A DNA stretch of 64,000 nt from Hyaloperonospora brassicae (Eukaryota; Oomycota; Peronosporomycetes; Peronosporales; Peronosporaceae): contig CANTFL010001420.1 of NCBI GenBank assembly GCA_947650285.1, positions 222,047-286,046 of the forward strand. The letters are read 5' to 3'. A model generated the notes under the pieces. That model did no database searches. It saw only the letters and a program-made list of their open reading frames with translations, and was not told the DNA's origin. Within the stretch, counting starts at the first letter, position 1; every line of letters begins with the position of its first letter. Shown here piece by piece: positions 1-13,088 of this stretch. The position numbers and the translations under genes are program-made.

Positions 1-3000
1 CCCGGTAAATCTGCGCTCATCTGCGTACGATACGTCGATTATTCTATTCCCTTTAAGTTCACACTATGGATTCTCGAAGGTAGATAAAATGATATCAGTT
101 TCGGTTATACCTTTATAGTCTAGCTGCTATGCTCATTTCAAGCCTCAATACAGCTAGCCTGATCGATCAACGCAAGCGACGCGGTTATTTTATCTATTCA
201 ATAGGAATACTGAGCGATAAGGGGCTACGGCTGTCCGTCTACGACTACTCATATTCCTTTTTGGGAATGCAGATGTCCTACATATCAAACCAAATGATAA
301 CAATATACTACAGCGTGATAAATGACGCCAAGCTAATTTTATAAATTACACGGCGATTTGAGAAGTAATCAATTATGAACAATTTAAACGTCATGTTTTG
401 TAGACAGTCTCGAAATTTCTTCTTGGAGTCGCGATGCGGAAAAACAGGTTCTTAACCATTGCTTAACTCGAAGCGTGTTAATTTTTTTAAGGGTACTGTC
501 ACTACTCAATTTAAAAGTGCGGTCTTTGGCTTTTTTATACAATCTCGCAATACGTGAGTTAAACCTTAGCAATTCGACTCAGCCAAAAAGTATTTACTAT
601 TTAAAATAAGATAAATGTAGAGTCTGCACACGCGTCTTTGTTAGACGCGTTGGGTTTTATACGCTGTGCACCATACTGATCGATAACAGTCGTTATAATC
701 ACATAAAGTTTCAGCACACAAAAACTACCATTTTGCGATTTAGTGGTAATAGTTTAATAGATTGTCTATGATCATCTGATTATAATGATGTGAATGTATA
801 TGTCAATGCCACGCTTTCATCTCTCAACTCATTCATAAAAAACATCAATTGAACTCCGATATATTTCGGCCATTTCAGTATGGAATAACGGAGCCAACTT
901 CGGCATAAAATCTGTAGGGATCGCATAAATCGGAAATTTATAAGGTTCCAAGATATAGACAAACTTAGGCTTGTTTCTGAAAGTTACATCCGACATATGA
1001 TCTATTAGTTATAAAATTAAGTGGTGCAGTGCATATAGAGAAACTATCGGGTTTTAACCGGCTCTTATGGCTTCAATCTGCATAAAACATTAGATAGGGC
1101 CAACTTTCACGATATGACATAGGTTCTTTTAATTTGTTGCTTTGTATTTTTTCGCGTTGGGTCAAGGCAATTTTGAGGAACTAATGTAAAAGTCTATTTA
1201 ATGTGGAGCTCAGACAACTTCTGTATGGGTGAACATTCGTAGAGGATTATTACTGTCTCACGACCCGTAAATTTATTCCACTAAGACTCCAGATTTGTTC
1301 AGGCGATCAACAAAACCTATGCCATAATAAGTTGCAATCATTGCATCACCCACTCAACTTTGTGGATGATGTAATCGGCTATATTAACAACGTGTATTTC
1401 ATTTTTCCGTTTTCGGTTTCGGTTTATGACTTGACGCAGCTACAGGTATGCGGTATAGAGCGAAAGGACATTTTTTCTTGCGCCGCCCGTTGACCCTTGC
1501 TAGTATCAACCAACACGATTTTTAGCCTCAATCTGTATCATAGTCGAATTCAAAGTTAGATAAAGCACGCGGTAATGATGACTTTGTGGTTTGACCCCTA
1601 ATAAGCTCGCGCCTCTAAAATAATATAAATTTAATCCGGATTTACTAGAGATCTAAGTCACTTTGCGCTTAAGGGTGCTCACCCCTAAGCGCACAGGTAA
1701 ATGTCCATATGATGACCAAATTTTCGAGGTTAAGTTATCATCTCTGGGGTACTCAATTGTGTTGTATATTTATATCATAGGAATTTCCTACCTGGTCATT
1801 GGCAACAATGTCGATAGCCCTCTGTCCGGTGAGATGCACGACCCTGTCACTCCATTTTATATATATATATATATATATGAAAGTGACAAGTGACGACGCC
1901 AGCGCAGGAAGACTCTTCGTACCACCTATTGCGACTTCCTATGAACTTCTCCACGTCACCCTCATTTAGCACTAAATTATTTATACCCATTGCAATCATT
2001 CTGCCCTACTTACGCGTTTTCCTTCTGCCAAAGTGGCGATTGATTATGCCTCAATAGTTCGGCACGAATGCATAATGGTTCTTCTCTATATTGTACGGTC
2101 TCAGTTTTATAAAATATTTCATATTTAGATATATTGAGATTTTAACGGCTACTGGTGCTACTTGAAGCCTCGAGATAATCTATGGCTACAATCAAAGATC
2201 CTTGTACGACTTAAACTGCGTGAAATATTGATAAAATGTGTTTCTTTGATAAAATGAGGACAATCTTACACTTTCAGGTATACTATGGTAAGGCCTGGAA
2301 TTTGATCAGATACAATTTACTACCCGCATTTATCTTTCTGCTTCGGATTCAATTTGTTTCATTACAAAGCGCAGCCTACAGAAGTTAAATATTGGACAAT
2401 TTTAATATAAGAAGGACGAGAATGTTTGCTTTGGTGGAGCAAACTTTGACTTTTAAATCCATGTGCCTGTACCTATTGAATATATGTGATTTATCTTTTA
2501 CCCTTGAGAGCGTGAATATCATCTAAATGATACAACATTCGATTAGCAAGCTAACACTTCGTTTCTAACCGTGTGATACAGCACTTCTCAACCATTCAGG
2601 ATCAGTTACTACGACAATACATACGGTTTCCGATGCATAACGTGCACATTTTCTGCAATTAAGTGCCAATGTGTGTATTTCAGGTTATCTACCTGATTGT
2701 GTTCTTTTTATTTTTTTGGCTAGAGCACACCACACTTCGAACTTATGAAGGTATCGTTGGCACACAGGCGGCATACGATGTGTGCATGGTCGCGCTACAA
2801 CGATAATTTCGCTTCATCTCTTTTGTGCCACATGACATTGCACTTACGAAGTCAATTTCTCCGTTAAATTTCTTGACTTCACCAGCTACACTCCGATATT
2901 TTAAGTTACAGTTCTTCACTTTATAGCAGAACTCGTATCTATAAAAGCTACAGCTTATCCGCTCATGCAGATTTTACTTGTTGACATCGTTTATAATGCT

Positions 3001-3807
3001 TTTAGCTCAACTGCCAACAAGGCACCTTTCGCCGCCCCTCCTCGCCAATATTTCAGCTGTTCGAAAAAGCTTATCAATGCTTCGACGTTGGTCACCTCTT
3101 GTTTAAACGACGACCATATACAAATGGAGCACAACTGTAATAAAGGAATCAAAAAGGTGTGAAGTGATAAAAGGTAACCCGACCTTAATACATATTTTTT
3201 TAATTCATAATAACCTACTATATGAAGGTTTATCTATGTTCAAGATTTATTCTGCATTCACATGGACTCTAAAGCGCCTAAACTAAGTGTCTTGCTCAGA
3301 TTGAATCCGCTTCTTTTTTCATTTTATGTCGAATTCGTTGTCCGAATTCTATTCGCGCTGTCTTTTTACTTTTTCTAGGTCCTTTTATGAATTTTAATAT
3401 AGTATTTTAGTAGAATAGGATTTTTAAGATTTTGAATGATGCGTATTCTATTAAATGCCTGACCAGACGCACTTATTAAATGCGACCATTCAACGAATCG
3501 GATTTTAATCATAATAACTAAATGATGAGGCACATTTCAGTGCAAAAACCAATGATTTCACTTATTGTTACTAGGCAGAAAAAACTAAAATGAGCTTAAA
3601 TCGCCATTACTGATACGAAAAATACTTATACCGTAGCAGCTGCCACGGATGGCACAAGCTACGTCTAGCCGCGAGCCGGTAGCCTTGTGTGTATATTTAA
3701 CCACGTCAGAAATATTATATATATGACGGCTACGAAGATCAATCCGCAAATGAAGTGACGATGTGCACCAGACGTGGAGAGTACATCAAACGAGCATTCA
3801 TCGCTAG
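1..3807. other. AT-rich intergenic DNA, no gene recognised
   Basis: Only short open frames (about 60-76 codons) occur here on either strand, and none shows a domain or motif I recognise. Base use is AT-rich with many stops in all frames. A TA microsatellite lies at 1858-1879. I see no tRNA or rRNA signature. Ancient transposon debris cannot be excluded by eye. Confidence 0.6.
1858..1879. repeat. TA dinucleotide microsatellite
   Basis: About eleven uninterrupted TA units in otherwise unique AT-rich DNA. Simple repeat with no evident function. Confidence 0.9.
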
Positions 3808-4247
3808 TGTAACGTAAAACCTGGTGCTACGCAAAGACAACAGTGCGTAGCAAGCTTTTACTGAATGCAGTGGGACCAAGTTCCCTGTTTGTTCTCGTAT
3901 TCCATAAGCGTTCATAGGAATACCTAGGATCAAACAACCATGCTGAGCACGAGAAAAGACAACATGTTTTGATGGATTGAAGTCCTAAAATGTGGCTTTT
4001 CCTATTAGCCCTAATTTAACGATAATAAAAGCAAAGTATGTATAGTGACATCTACTCACCACCCATTGCGCGCGTCTATCTGCGACTGGTGGTGAAAGTA
4101 ATGATATGTAACCAAATGACCAGACCCTTGGGCCACTGCAACAATATCACTCAACGTAGTGACATGGTTGTTGAAATGTTATGCTAAATATTCTATATTA
4201 TCATATTGTTCCAAATAATAATTGTTGTAAATGGGCCCCCCGTTACA
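3808..4247 (-). repeat. 3' LTR of gypsy element 1
   Basis: 440 bp running from TGTAACG to CGTTACA on the plus strand, so it has the TG...CA ends of an LTR and short terminal inverted repeats. A second copy lies at about 13089-13533 in the same orientation. It carries the palindromic core near 4056-4094 (CATTGCGCGCGT between CACC and GGTGG arms) shared by all gypsy LTRs in the window. The adjoining polypurine tract shows this is the 3' LTR of a minus-strand element. Confidence 0.85.
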
Positions 4248-4266
4248 CGACCCATCTTTTCCCGAT
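4248..4266 (-). promoter_or_regulatory. Polypurine tract of element 1
   Basis: Directly next to the 3' LTR the minus strand reads GGGAAAAGATGGG, a purine-only stretch in the place where an LTR retrotransposon primes plus-strand DNA synthesis. Position and composition fit; the function is inferred. Confidence 0.6.
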
Positions 4267-4379
4267 AACTATACGAGTGACTAATTTAATTCATTAATTT
4301 CGATTTAGCATTCGATGGCAAATGAACCTGTTGTTAGACCATATCGATTTATTTTTGGACCTCGGACGTATGATTAACA

Positions 4380-5830
4380 AGCCTATGCGACGCGCAGTGA
4401 AAGCTGCCAAGCAGACAACGGCCCGCGCTAACGAGGACGATTATTCGTCGTCTGATGATTCTTCTTATGCCGCATGACACGGTGATGCAGGTGCACGTGG
4501 TACTTAACTACGTGCAAACGGCGCTTTGAGTGCTCCACGAGTAGCTGCACGTGCAAGCTGTGTCTCACCGCGCGTAGATGATGACATCAAAGTGCAGCTC
4601 GGCTACCCAGGCGAATTGAATGGTGTTTAAAAAAGGTGTAAGTCTTACACCACCCGTTTCCCCGCGAAAACTAAATTGAGCCTGTAAGGTAGATGGCTTG
4701 GCCAAAACAATTTCCGTATGAGAAGCATCATATTCTGTTTAGCGCTGTTGACGATTCGCATTAACCATGATAATTTACGCGTCTGCTCACTTGTATTCGC
4801 GTGATTGCGATGATGTCTCGCGCAGTCGTGTGTTTATAGATATTGAAATAAAAGCCTTGGTATGACCACGTCGGAGGCAACTGTTGCACAGAGAATCTCT
4901 ACGTGGTGTTTCCTTGAGCAGCTAATCACCAGCTTGTCCGGTGAGACAATAGAAAATTATCAAATACCTTAATTCGATGCTTAAAGGACTCACAATCACG
5001 ACATTAGCGCGAGCAAATTTTCGTTATTAAATATAATCTCGAATAATTCTTTTAGCATTTGTGATACGGCGGAAACCACATGCGTCATTAGAACTTGCTG
5101 TTGCCCGCATGGAACGCGTTCATCCGCAAGGTCCGTGACATTGAACGCGAAGTATGGTTAAGACAATAAATCGGCAAATACCACGTTTTGATTAGAATTC
5201 TAACTGGAGCACAATCAGGATTGCATATCTTGTTGCGTGAGGCAAGTATTCCTTGCCTCACATGGGCTACCCTTGTGCGGGTTGTATTGAAAACTCGTAG
5301 CGTCTTTAATGGAAAGTGTATTTCCTAAATATACACTGGGGTAGGGCACACATCTCGGCTGATATGCGTGACGTCATTCGAAATTGTAACCCGTCTGCAA
5401 GCGTCAAAAGCGCGGGTTTACCGATGGGTCCGAGGAATCATCGGATATGTCTTGTCGTACCGTTCAACTAGACCTTCAACATCAGCTATCATCTGTGACC
5501 GAGGCTCCCAGCTATAGCATGATGGTGGACACCCCCGTTAGAGGAAAAGTTAACTTTTCAGCTCCCCGTTCTTCACGCGGTGGCTCAAAGTACGCCACAC
5601 GTGAAAGCGTTGACCACCAAGCGAGTCCACTAGCGGCTCTGATGGAGGTAGAAATACCTGTCCCGACTCAGATATCGGGCCTGATAGCGATCTTTGACCG
5701 CTATGAACGCGTCCTAACCTAGATGAGGGAGGACGTGGAGCTCGCGTACAATACTTGCCATGACTAGATGAAGACAGTGCAACGTTATCATGCTGACCGG
5801 AAGAAGGACCTATTAGACTTTTCGTTCACT
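4380..5830 (+). pseudogene. Relic of the opposite-strand ORF of element 1
   Basis: This stretch on the plus strand is homologous to the opposite-strand gene of element 4 (60826-62357). About 4430-4520 matches the Ser/Ala-rich start. Around 5230-5420 matches the Cys-rich segment and the stretch after it. The 91-codon frame 5447-5722 keeps the pattern K/R-Y-A, SVDH, then E-rich and P-rich, found in the element 4 protein. Stops and indels break the frame throughout. The same relic is repeated almost exactly in element 2 from the arm edge inwards. The function of the parent protein is unknown. Confidence 0.6.
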
Positions 5831-7780
5831 TAGCTCAATAACGAACGCAGCGTGTCTCCTGAGCGACAAGCTACGGGCGGCTCGTCGCGAGACCGCGTTG
5901 CTGAAAGAACAACATAAAATTTTGGTATGGTATCACAAAAATTGTTTGGGGATTCTTGAGCGTGCTGGCTACCATCGCTCTCGGAAAAGACCTCGTACTG
6001 ATAATACGGGCGGAGACGACTAACATAGAACGTAGGATGTGTTCGCATCCTACGAGACAACTCGATCGTGTAAGCAATACCTTGTCGATACAATACACTC
6101 AAAGGACCTATGTATGTCGATAGTAGTTAATTACTGCCGACATTAGTGGCTGCATGTCTCGATAGGTTTACCGTAGACAGTAGTACTAGGCCGTTAAACT
6201 TAAACGAAAGCACATTGTCTCTTCCATTCTTGTCTGCGATTTGTTCCTGACGGTCCACCGCGTTAGCGATGGATTCTTGAACGAAACGGACTAACGCCTC
6301 TCGAGTCAACATAAAGTTCTCTGCTGAATCGTTTTTGTTTCGGTCAGTGCGCTTTGTGCGCACTGTTGAGCGTTCTTTCTCTTCTTCAGCGGTAGAAACA
6401 TCTTCCTTGCTGGCATAGTCAATACTGATATGCCAGTACCGTCATCATTTTCTGATGCAGCAGAAGCATTGTCGCTACTGCTGGACCCATCTTCTTCGAT
6501 ACCGACATTGTCGAAATCGGCATCGAACGTATCGGCGTGAGCAGTAATACGTGATGAAAAAGAGGCAAAACGTTTTATCTCAAACATGTCCCGCCCTCTT
6601 GTCCTAGAGCCAATATGTAAAAGGGCGGGAATGCGTGGATGGTGCAGGTCATTCACGTAGATTGGCGTATGCCTTGTCGACGCATGCACGGAGTTGTTGA
6701 TGGCGAATTCGACCATCGACAAGAACCCAATCCAAGTCGAAAGCGATTGAGCGTACACTCAATTAATTTTTTTCGTAATCGCGGTTGGCACGTCCCGTCT
6801 GACCATCTGTTTCAGGATGAGCAGAAGTTGTCACCTTCAACCGTGTTCCCCGTGTGCGTTACACGAATTACCAAAATCCCCGCCGTGAATCGATGGTCTC
6901 GATCCAAACCCAGTTAACGGGGTAAATTATGGAATCGAAACACTGCGTCGATAAAGACAAGAGCACATCCTTGTGCAGTGACCGAATCGGTAAGTGAGGC
7001 AAGATGTACCATCTTGCTGAACCTATCCACAAATACAAGAATACCGTTGATCTTGCGAGCGTCTTCACGTCTTCAAAGACGAAGTCCATTGAAACAGACT
7101 TGAACCCTCTTCCGGGACCGACAGAGTTCGGGTGGCGCACAGAATGAAGAAATAGGCTTTTCCCGCTGGAAAAAATCGCAAGAACGAATGAACTTGCGTA
7201 CGAATTGATACTGGCGGGGACAAATAAAGCCGCGACTAACCGTGAAATAAATCTTCCCACGGCCACGATTTCTACCTACTGACGCATCGTGACACTCGAA
7301 CATGATGCGCAAATGCAAATCATCATGAGCGGAGCGACAGCACGTGGCGTGTCGTCGGCAACGGCTGTATAGTACAGCAAGGCATTGCGAGTGGTATACC
7401 AATTCAAAGAGGAAAGTTATAGTGCCGGTAAGTCTACCAAAGATTTTGGTATGGATTCACCAGATGATCCATCAAGCGCAGAAGATCCATATCTCTTGTG
7501 TATACCTTTATCACGTCGTCGAGTAACGTCGACGACATCATACTAATTGATAGCTGCAACAGTGAGACTGGTCTCAATGTTGACGTGTCCAGTCGGTTCG
7601 AAATAGGGCCGACGTGAGACCGCATCAGCAACGAAATTCAGTCGATCAGGTTTATATTCCACGGAGAAGTTTTACTTTGCTAAGAAATACAGCCATCTCG
7701 CCGTTCTTTGAGAGAGCTGTGGACACTTTCCGGCCGTTCGTAACGACGCAAGGTCCGCATAGACGATGCATTGTCTATCT

Positions 7781-7976
7781 CCTAGGAGACGGACGCGGAA
7801 CTTAGCCAGTGCATACTTCATGGCAAGGCATTCCTTCCCACGAACTGGATGATTGCGATCAGCTGGTTGCAGCTAAATCCTATGAGATAGACGCGGAACT
7901 TAGCCAATGCATACTTCATGTCAAGGCGTTCCAGCTCATGAAATGAATGATTGCGTTCAGACGGTTGCAGCTGACG
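7781..7976 (-). repeat. Tandem 98-bp duplication in RNase H, element 1
   Basis: Two adjacent, imperfect copies (7781-7878 and 7879-7976). Each encodes the RNase H segment that reads roughly AMKYALAKFRVYL in the family. One copy should suffice, so this is a duplication that broke the domain. The same duplication is present in element 2 (20634-20829) and element 3 (about 31425-31620), so it predates their exchange. Confidence 0.75.
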
Positions 7977-8640
7977 GTGTAGATCGCCTCGTCTGTGTCA
8001 TACTACACCAACGCACAGCTGATCATGAAATCGATAGCGTCACAGACTGAATGTAATGGTCTATCCTGATCTGCAATCGCCAGTATGAAAGATTGAATCA
8101 AGATCTGTTTGATACCGTCAAAGGAGCGCTGACAGTCAGCGTTTCATGACCGCGTCAGATTTCGCTTGAGTAAACAAGAAAGATGAACGGTCAGCTCGGC
8201 GTAGTTGCGCCAGTACTTACGCAAGTACGCCGCTAGGCCAAGGAACTTCCGAAGTCCCTTGACATCGACTGGCACTGGCCAGTAGATGATAGCCTTGATC
8301 TTGTAGGGACCAGGGCGTACACCGTGCTTACCCATGGTGCATCCCAGAAGTAGTACTTCACTAGACGCGAATATACGCTTCTAGAGGTTGGCGTACAACT
8401 TATGCTTGCGCATAAGTTGAAGAATATGACGAACATGTGTTCTGTGTGCTTTCACGTCTGTATTTACGTCCATAAGACGGCTATGGACGAACACATCGTC
8501 GAAGTATCTTGGTGAGAAGTCCCGCACCGATCTCAACAGATCTGTCACGGATCTGTTAGACGTCACAGGGACGTTACTCAGCCCATATGGTATCACTATC
8601 CACCACCACAGCAAACCTTTGGAGTGCTTATAGCCGTGTA

Positions 8641-8970
8641 CGGGATGTCCTGAACACGCATGAGGATTTGATAGAGCCCATTTATCAGGTCCATGGACAA
8701 GAAGATGGTACTCTTTGACCTACTATCAATGATTACGTCCTTCCGCGGTATTAGCGTCTGATCCGGTACCGTTGCAGTATTCATCTTTTAGAGCGTCTGG
8801 TTGGTACCGTTGCATCATTCAACTTTTTGAATGCTGCAACGGTACCGGATCAGACGCTAATACCGCGGAAGGTCGTAATCATTGATGGTAGGTCAAAGAG
8901 TACCATCTTCTTGTCCATGGACCTGATAAATGGGCTCTATCAAATCCTCATGCGTGTTCAGGACATCCCG
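8641..8970. repeat. 330-bp fold-back inside RT, element 1
   Basis: Arms 8641-8783 and 8828-8970 are 143 bp each and inverted copies of one another, with a 44-bp spacer. Each arm encodes the RT motif A region (SMDLINGLYQ), one arm in sense and one in antisense. This inserts a backwards copy of part of the palm domain and destroys RT. Identical structures occur in elements 2 and 3. Confidence 0.9.
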
Positions 8971-10479
8971 TGAACCTCCATTCTCATGTATCTTTTTGCC
9001 CACAGAAGGTCAGAGGGCTGTGAGGGGAAGTAGAATCCCTCACATGACCCGCTGCAATGCGATCGATAAAGAATTTATCGATCGCTAATGCTTATTCACG
9101 AGGCAGTAGCCCCTGCTTCACGAGACAGTATTTATAGCCTGGTTTGAGCTCGAGCTCGTGTCGATTTAATTTATCCCTAGGCAACTCGCAAGGCACGGAT
9201 TCACGGAATACATCTTTGAATTCGATGAAATCCTTATACAACGGAAATCCTTTGCCTGGAGGGACTCCCAGGATTGATAAGTATATCATTCAATTCGAGT
9301 CTTCCCATCGAGTACGATTTTTTCTATCGATGAGATGCTGAGAACACGTTCGTTCCAGAAAGTACTTTTGACGAACGGACGTCGGCCACATACTAATCCC
9401 AGGTGATGCGTATGCAGGTATGCGTATATTTTCCACTATGCAGGTCACGTAAGAACCGAATTAATTTATACGTCGTCAATCGGGTTTCCGTCGAAGTCGA
9501 CGTTGGAGGTGTGATCAGATCAAGCCTGTAAGCGCCTATGCTTGATCCGTGATCATCTAAAGACATTAATTGTCTCGGTTTCTTATATAGAAGTATTCCA
9601 CATGATGCTGCGGGGTTAGCCCCACGGAAACTACTGGTTAAGGTGTGGGCTTCTTACACACATGGGAACTTATTTCTATAGCGGCTTCTGGTTGTGGTCA
9701 CACTGCCAGAAACATATCATCTACGGCCGACTCTTTAGTCGACGTAGGATTACCGTGTAGCTTCTTTTTGACGGCATGTTATGTCCCTCCTCGTATGATG
9801 TCCCCTAGGCATGTAACCATTCCTCGGTCCAATCGACATATTTAAGTGGTGTGACGTTCGGCGTTGCCTGTGTCTTAACACAGCCGCCGGGATCTTGCTC
9901 CACATCATAGTGATTAACTAAACTAAAGTCGTGTGACCATATGTCCACAGTGTATTGATTGACTAAATTGAAGTCTTGTGATGGTACCGCAAGTGAGGCC
10001 ATAGCACTCACTCGCAAAACATTCACACGCTTGTGGAACCTCCAAGCCGTTCATCAGACGGCCATCTGATGAAAAAGTGACAGTTATCTTCACGGATCGA
10101 TGCTGCCAGCCACTCTTGGCTCGTACCTTCTGAGCCAACGTAATCCCAGGGTGACATCAAATTTGTCATCCAGATCAATTACGATGAAATTACCATCGGA
10201 CTGTTCGCATTCTAATGTGCAGTGGATTCCTAATACGCGCCTCATCACGTTAATCGATGCGTCTGCAGCAAGGTGCACCATTATCTTCGTGAGAGAGATG
10301 TCGCGCTCAACGAGCTTGCGCCTACGATCCTGAAATGAATGGCGTCGAATGAAATCGTTCGACTTCCCACAGTCAACTAGAGCGCGATGTGACAAGACCT
10401 TTTTCACTTTCAACTTTGAGGTGGTGAGACATACTGTTGTCAGTGCAAGCTGCACTTGGATCGACTCCAGAGATTCCAT

Positions 10480-12900
10480 ATACGCTAGGGCATATATGGA
10501 ATGTTGTTCAGGATTCTATATATTGTATAAGGCACCACAAAGCTATAGATTGGGCATTTCGCACTTGTATTTGACAAGCCACTAACAAGGCTCCTGGCGG
10601 GGGAACGAAACACGTCTGGCGCGCGTTTTAATACAAGCCATTCATTACCTTTACTTAATGCTTGATTTCATACACATACCTCATTACCATGTGCAGAGGA
10701 ACACAGTGCTGTGTATATGGCGCAACTTCCGTCAAGAGTTTTAAACATTTTCTTGATTCTTCTGTATCATTAAAGAAATTTACCCTTACTGACCCTGACC
10801 ATTGTTTTTACGGCCCGCCTCGCTGTTGCGACCTTGCAACAATGCCGGACTCTCGTCACCAGTATCTTTAATTGGTGGACGGTCACTTTGCTGAGTACCG
10901 CGATGTTCTGAGCGAGGAACACTACGTTCATAGGCGTAGGGTACTAAGTTGCGACAGCAATGTCACCTAAGTAACTTGTTGTCGCTCGATGAGCGAGGTT
11001 TGTCGCTTACGAAATAACTGAGATCTGTAGAAAATTGACCTTAACCTGCTTTTAGCTCGGAAGAGAATAATATTTTGAAATACAATGAGGCTACATCTTG
11101 CTTAGTTTCAACAGCTTAGCGGCTGGAACAGCCGGTTCAAGAGTGTTCAGCTCAAAGAGAAATAGTTTGGGCCTGGCAAGACTCTGATAAAGAGAACTCT
11201 TCAAAATGGTGGACCTGAAGGACGGATATCGGAGAGATAATTGATCACATATTATGAAATCTTCCCGGTGAGAAAGGGGACCCCGGAGGCTAAAAAGTCG
11301 GTGGAGGAGAAGGGCCGACGAGACAAAGAAAAGGTGAAATTGCGTTACCTGTACCGGAAATGTTGTAATGAAAGTAATGAAATACGCGCACAAGGTAAAT
11401 CATGGTCTCATGGTGAACCTCAGGTACCTCCTTATTGACCACACTTTAGTTCAACCCCGTTCCTAAAGATAGATCTTTATACCGTGAGGCGGACCCCGGT
11501 TCGTCAACTAGGACCTCGGGTTCCTTGAGGTAAAACTTTGTCCCGTTTAGGGCGATATCGGATTCTTAATATGAACCCCAAGGTCGCAGGTGGGCTTCAG
11601 GTTATTAAAGGCAGAACCCGGTCCTCAAAGTGTACCACAAATGCGTCAAGATCCAGCTACCCTGGCCAGTCAATTCTGGAATCTAGGCATGATGTAAGGA
11701 CATAAACAAGAGTCTCAAGATAAGACGATAACAAATACTACGTAATTTGGGATCTTCTTGAATGACTTTGTCGTGATAAAGTATTTTTAAATAGTCTGCA
11801 AACCAGTTCGAGATAAGAAAAATCTAGTCTATCCCGTTTAGAACAGTTGTGCACATTAACCAAGCGCATAATTCACACTAGGTAGTATTTGGCCTGAGAA
11901 TTTGAGTAGCAAGCCCCCTTAGATCAGCTTTTGGAAGCGGCCTTTCGAATGTTCCGTCATAATGAAAAGCAAAGGTTATGTGGCTAAATTCTTCACTGAC
12001 TAGAAGATAGACAGGTGCGACAAGATTCCTGAATAATTTATGTATAAGCTCACTCTCGACTGATCCTGTCAAGTGGCCACCTGCTGGCTCTCCCAGTAAA
12101 GCACATACTATCGGAGCTCCTCGGATCTAATTCTTAAAAAAACTTTCTTCATATCTACGCAAGTCTTTTAAGGGGAGTAACCCGCACGACGACGGGGATA
12201 TTAGGGAAGGCAAGGTTCATACGCGACATCATAGTAACTTCTTTGTAAGTCTGCAGTTTGGCAAAGTCAGTGGTGTGAAGTCTAATTCCCTCAACTTTTA
12301 GAAATCAGTCCACCACATGAATCTCATCGAGATCTTGGACAGACATATCAAATAACGTTTTTTTTTGTCCGGATAATAGTTATACTAATCGCGAGAAGTT
12401 TTGTATGTTAGGCGTAAGCGTGAACATCACGCTAACCCAGCTGAAGTTTGATAACATCCGATCGATCATTGAACTCAGCCTATGACGGCTTATGCATTCG
12501 TTCGAGACGAGTCTTAAATAATGCTAATAGCCCATACGCATATAGTACTGCATTTAAGTGCTAAAATACAAGGTGTTACATTTTCTGCCAAGTTAAAAAC
12601 GGAATTTTTAGTAGCATTTGCTCATGGTCATTACGACAATTCATTAGGGATTCGATTTGTTCGACGAAATTACGTATAGGGAGTCTTCAAGACTCTTCTG
12701 CACGTAAAAAGATCAACCTTCAATATTTCCAGTCGACGCGCATGCGTCAGCCCGAAAACCGCCGACTGAGCCGGCTGTTCTCAGCACTTCGATCTGATGA
12801 GAACCATGCTGGTGTAACAAGAAAATATGTGTTTCTGCGCCGCGTGAAGATTATGTTTTATGAACTTGAATAAATAACAACGCTAATGTTTCATATCTAT
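10480..12900 (-). pseudogene. Gag remnant of element 1, interrupted
   Basis: The zinc-knuckle area near 10920-11030 is homologous to the element 3 knuckle but mutated. A second block at about 12370-12520 matches the element 3 capsid segment at about 34630-34790. In element 3 these blocks are about 0.3 kb apart, here about 1.4 kb, so extra DNA separates them. No open frame of gag length survives. Confidence 0.55.
11031..12370. other. Unidentified insertion within gag of element 1
   Basis: Homology to the gag regions of elements 2 and 3 stops near 11030 and resumes near 12370. The 1.34 kb between has a different feel: GC-richer patches and several GGACCCCGG-like words near 11280-11650. It contains small open frames on both strands but no motif I recognise. 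I could not see clear terminal inverted repeats or a target-site duplication. Confidence 0.45.
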
Positions 12901-13088
12901 TGTATAACATATGTGTAAGGTAGATCTAGCCACTAACCGAGTTTTTACGTTCTAACCGCTCTCCATCCGATATTGCTATGTTATAAGTATCTTTTACGCC
13001 ACACGTGAATGCTTTCGCCATCATCGTCCATCATGTTCATGTTGGGCTAGAAATTTTCGGCCCCTAAAAATATTGACCGTATTAATTT

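Larger units (their letters stand above)
5418..10479 (-). pseudogene. Gypsy pol pseudogene, element 1 (protease to chromodomain)
   Basis: Reading 10479 to 5418 on the minus strand gives these parts in order. (1) A retropepsin with RALVDCGKSNDF and a later FDVTLGLRWLRRYEP. (2) The RT N-terminal region with ELPRDKL. (3) RT motif A (SMDLINGLYQ). (4) The RT catalytic YFDD near 8500. (5) RNase H remnants. (6) Integrase with its zinc region (HDDLHLRIMFECHD, then C-x2-F) and catalytic core. (7) AINNSVHAST, an acidic linker, a decayed GPY/F module (RRMRTHPTFYVSRLRPY) and a chromodomain remnant ending in a WEPR-type tail. Many stops and frameshifts, a 143-bp inverted duplication inside RT (8641-8970) and a 98-bp tandem duplication in RNase H (7781-7976) make it non-functional. 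Confidence 0.85.
5235..10976 (+). repeat. Left arm of a 5.74-kb inverted repeat
   Basis: Each position x pairs with position 28610-x in the right arm (17634-23375). Comparing translated frames I see only about a dozen differences, so identity is roughly 99.8%. The outer edge lies at a small hairpin (GTGAGGCAAG / CTTGCCTCAC). The inner edge lies in the gag zinc-knuckle region, where homology continues but drops sharply. The spacer is 6.66 kb and holds the 5' LTRs and gag parts of both elements. Confidence 0.95.

Noticed and set aside
5418..10479. Repeat-induced point mutation (RIP) as the cause of pol decay
   Set aside because: The lesions include indels, a fold-back and a tandem duplication and are shared between copies; I saw no strong C-to-T bias, and RIP is a fungal process.
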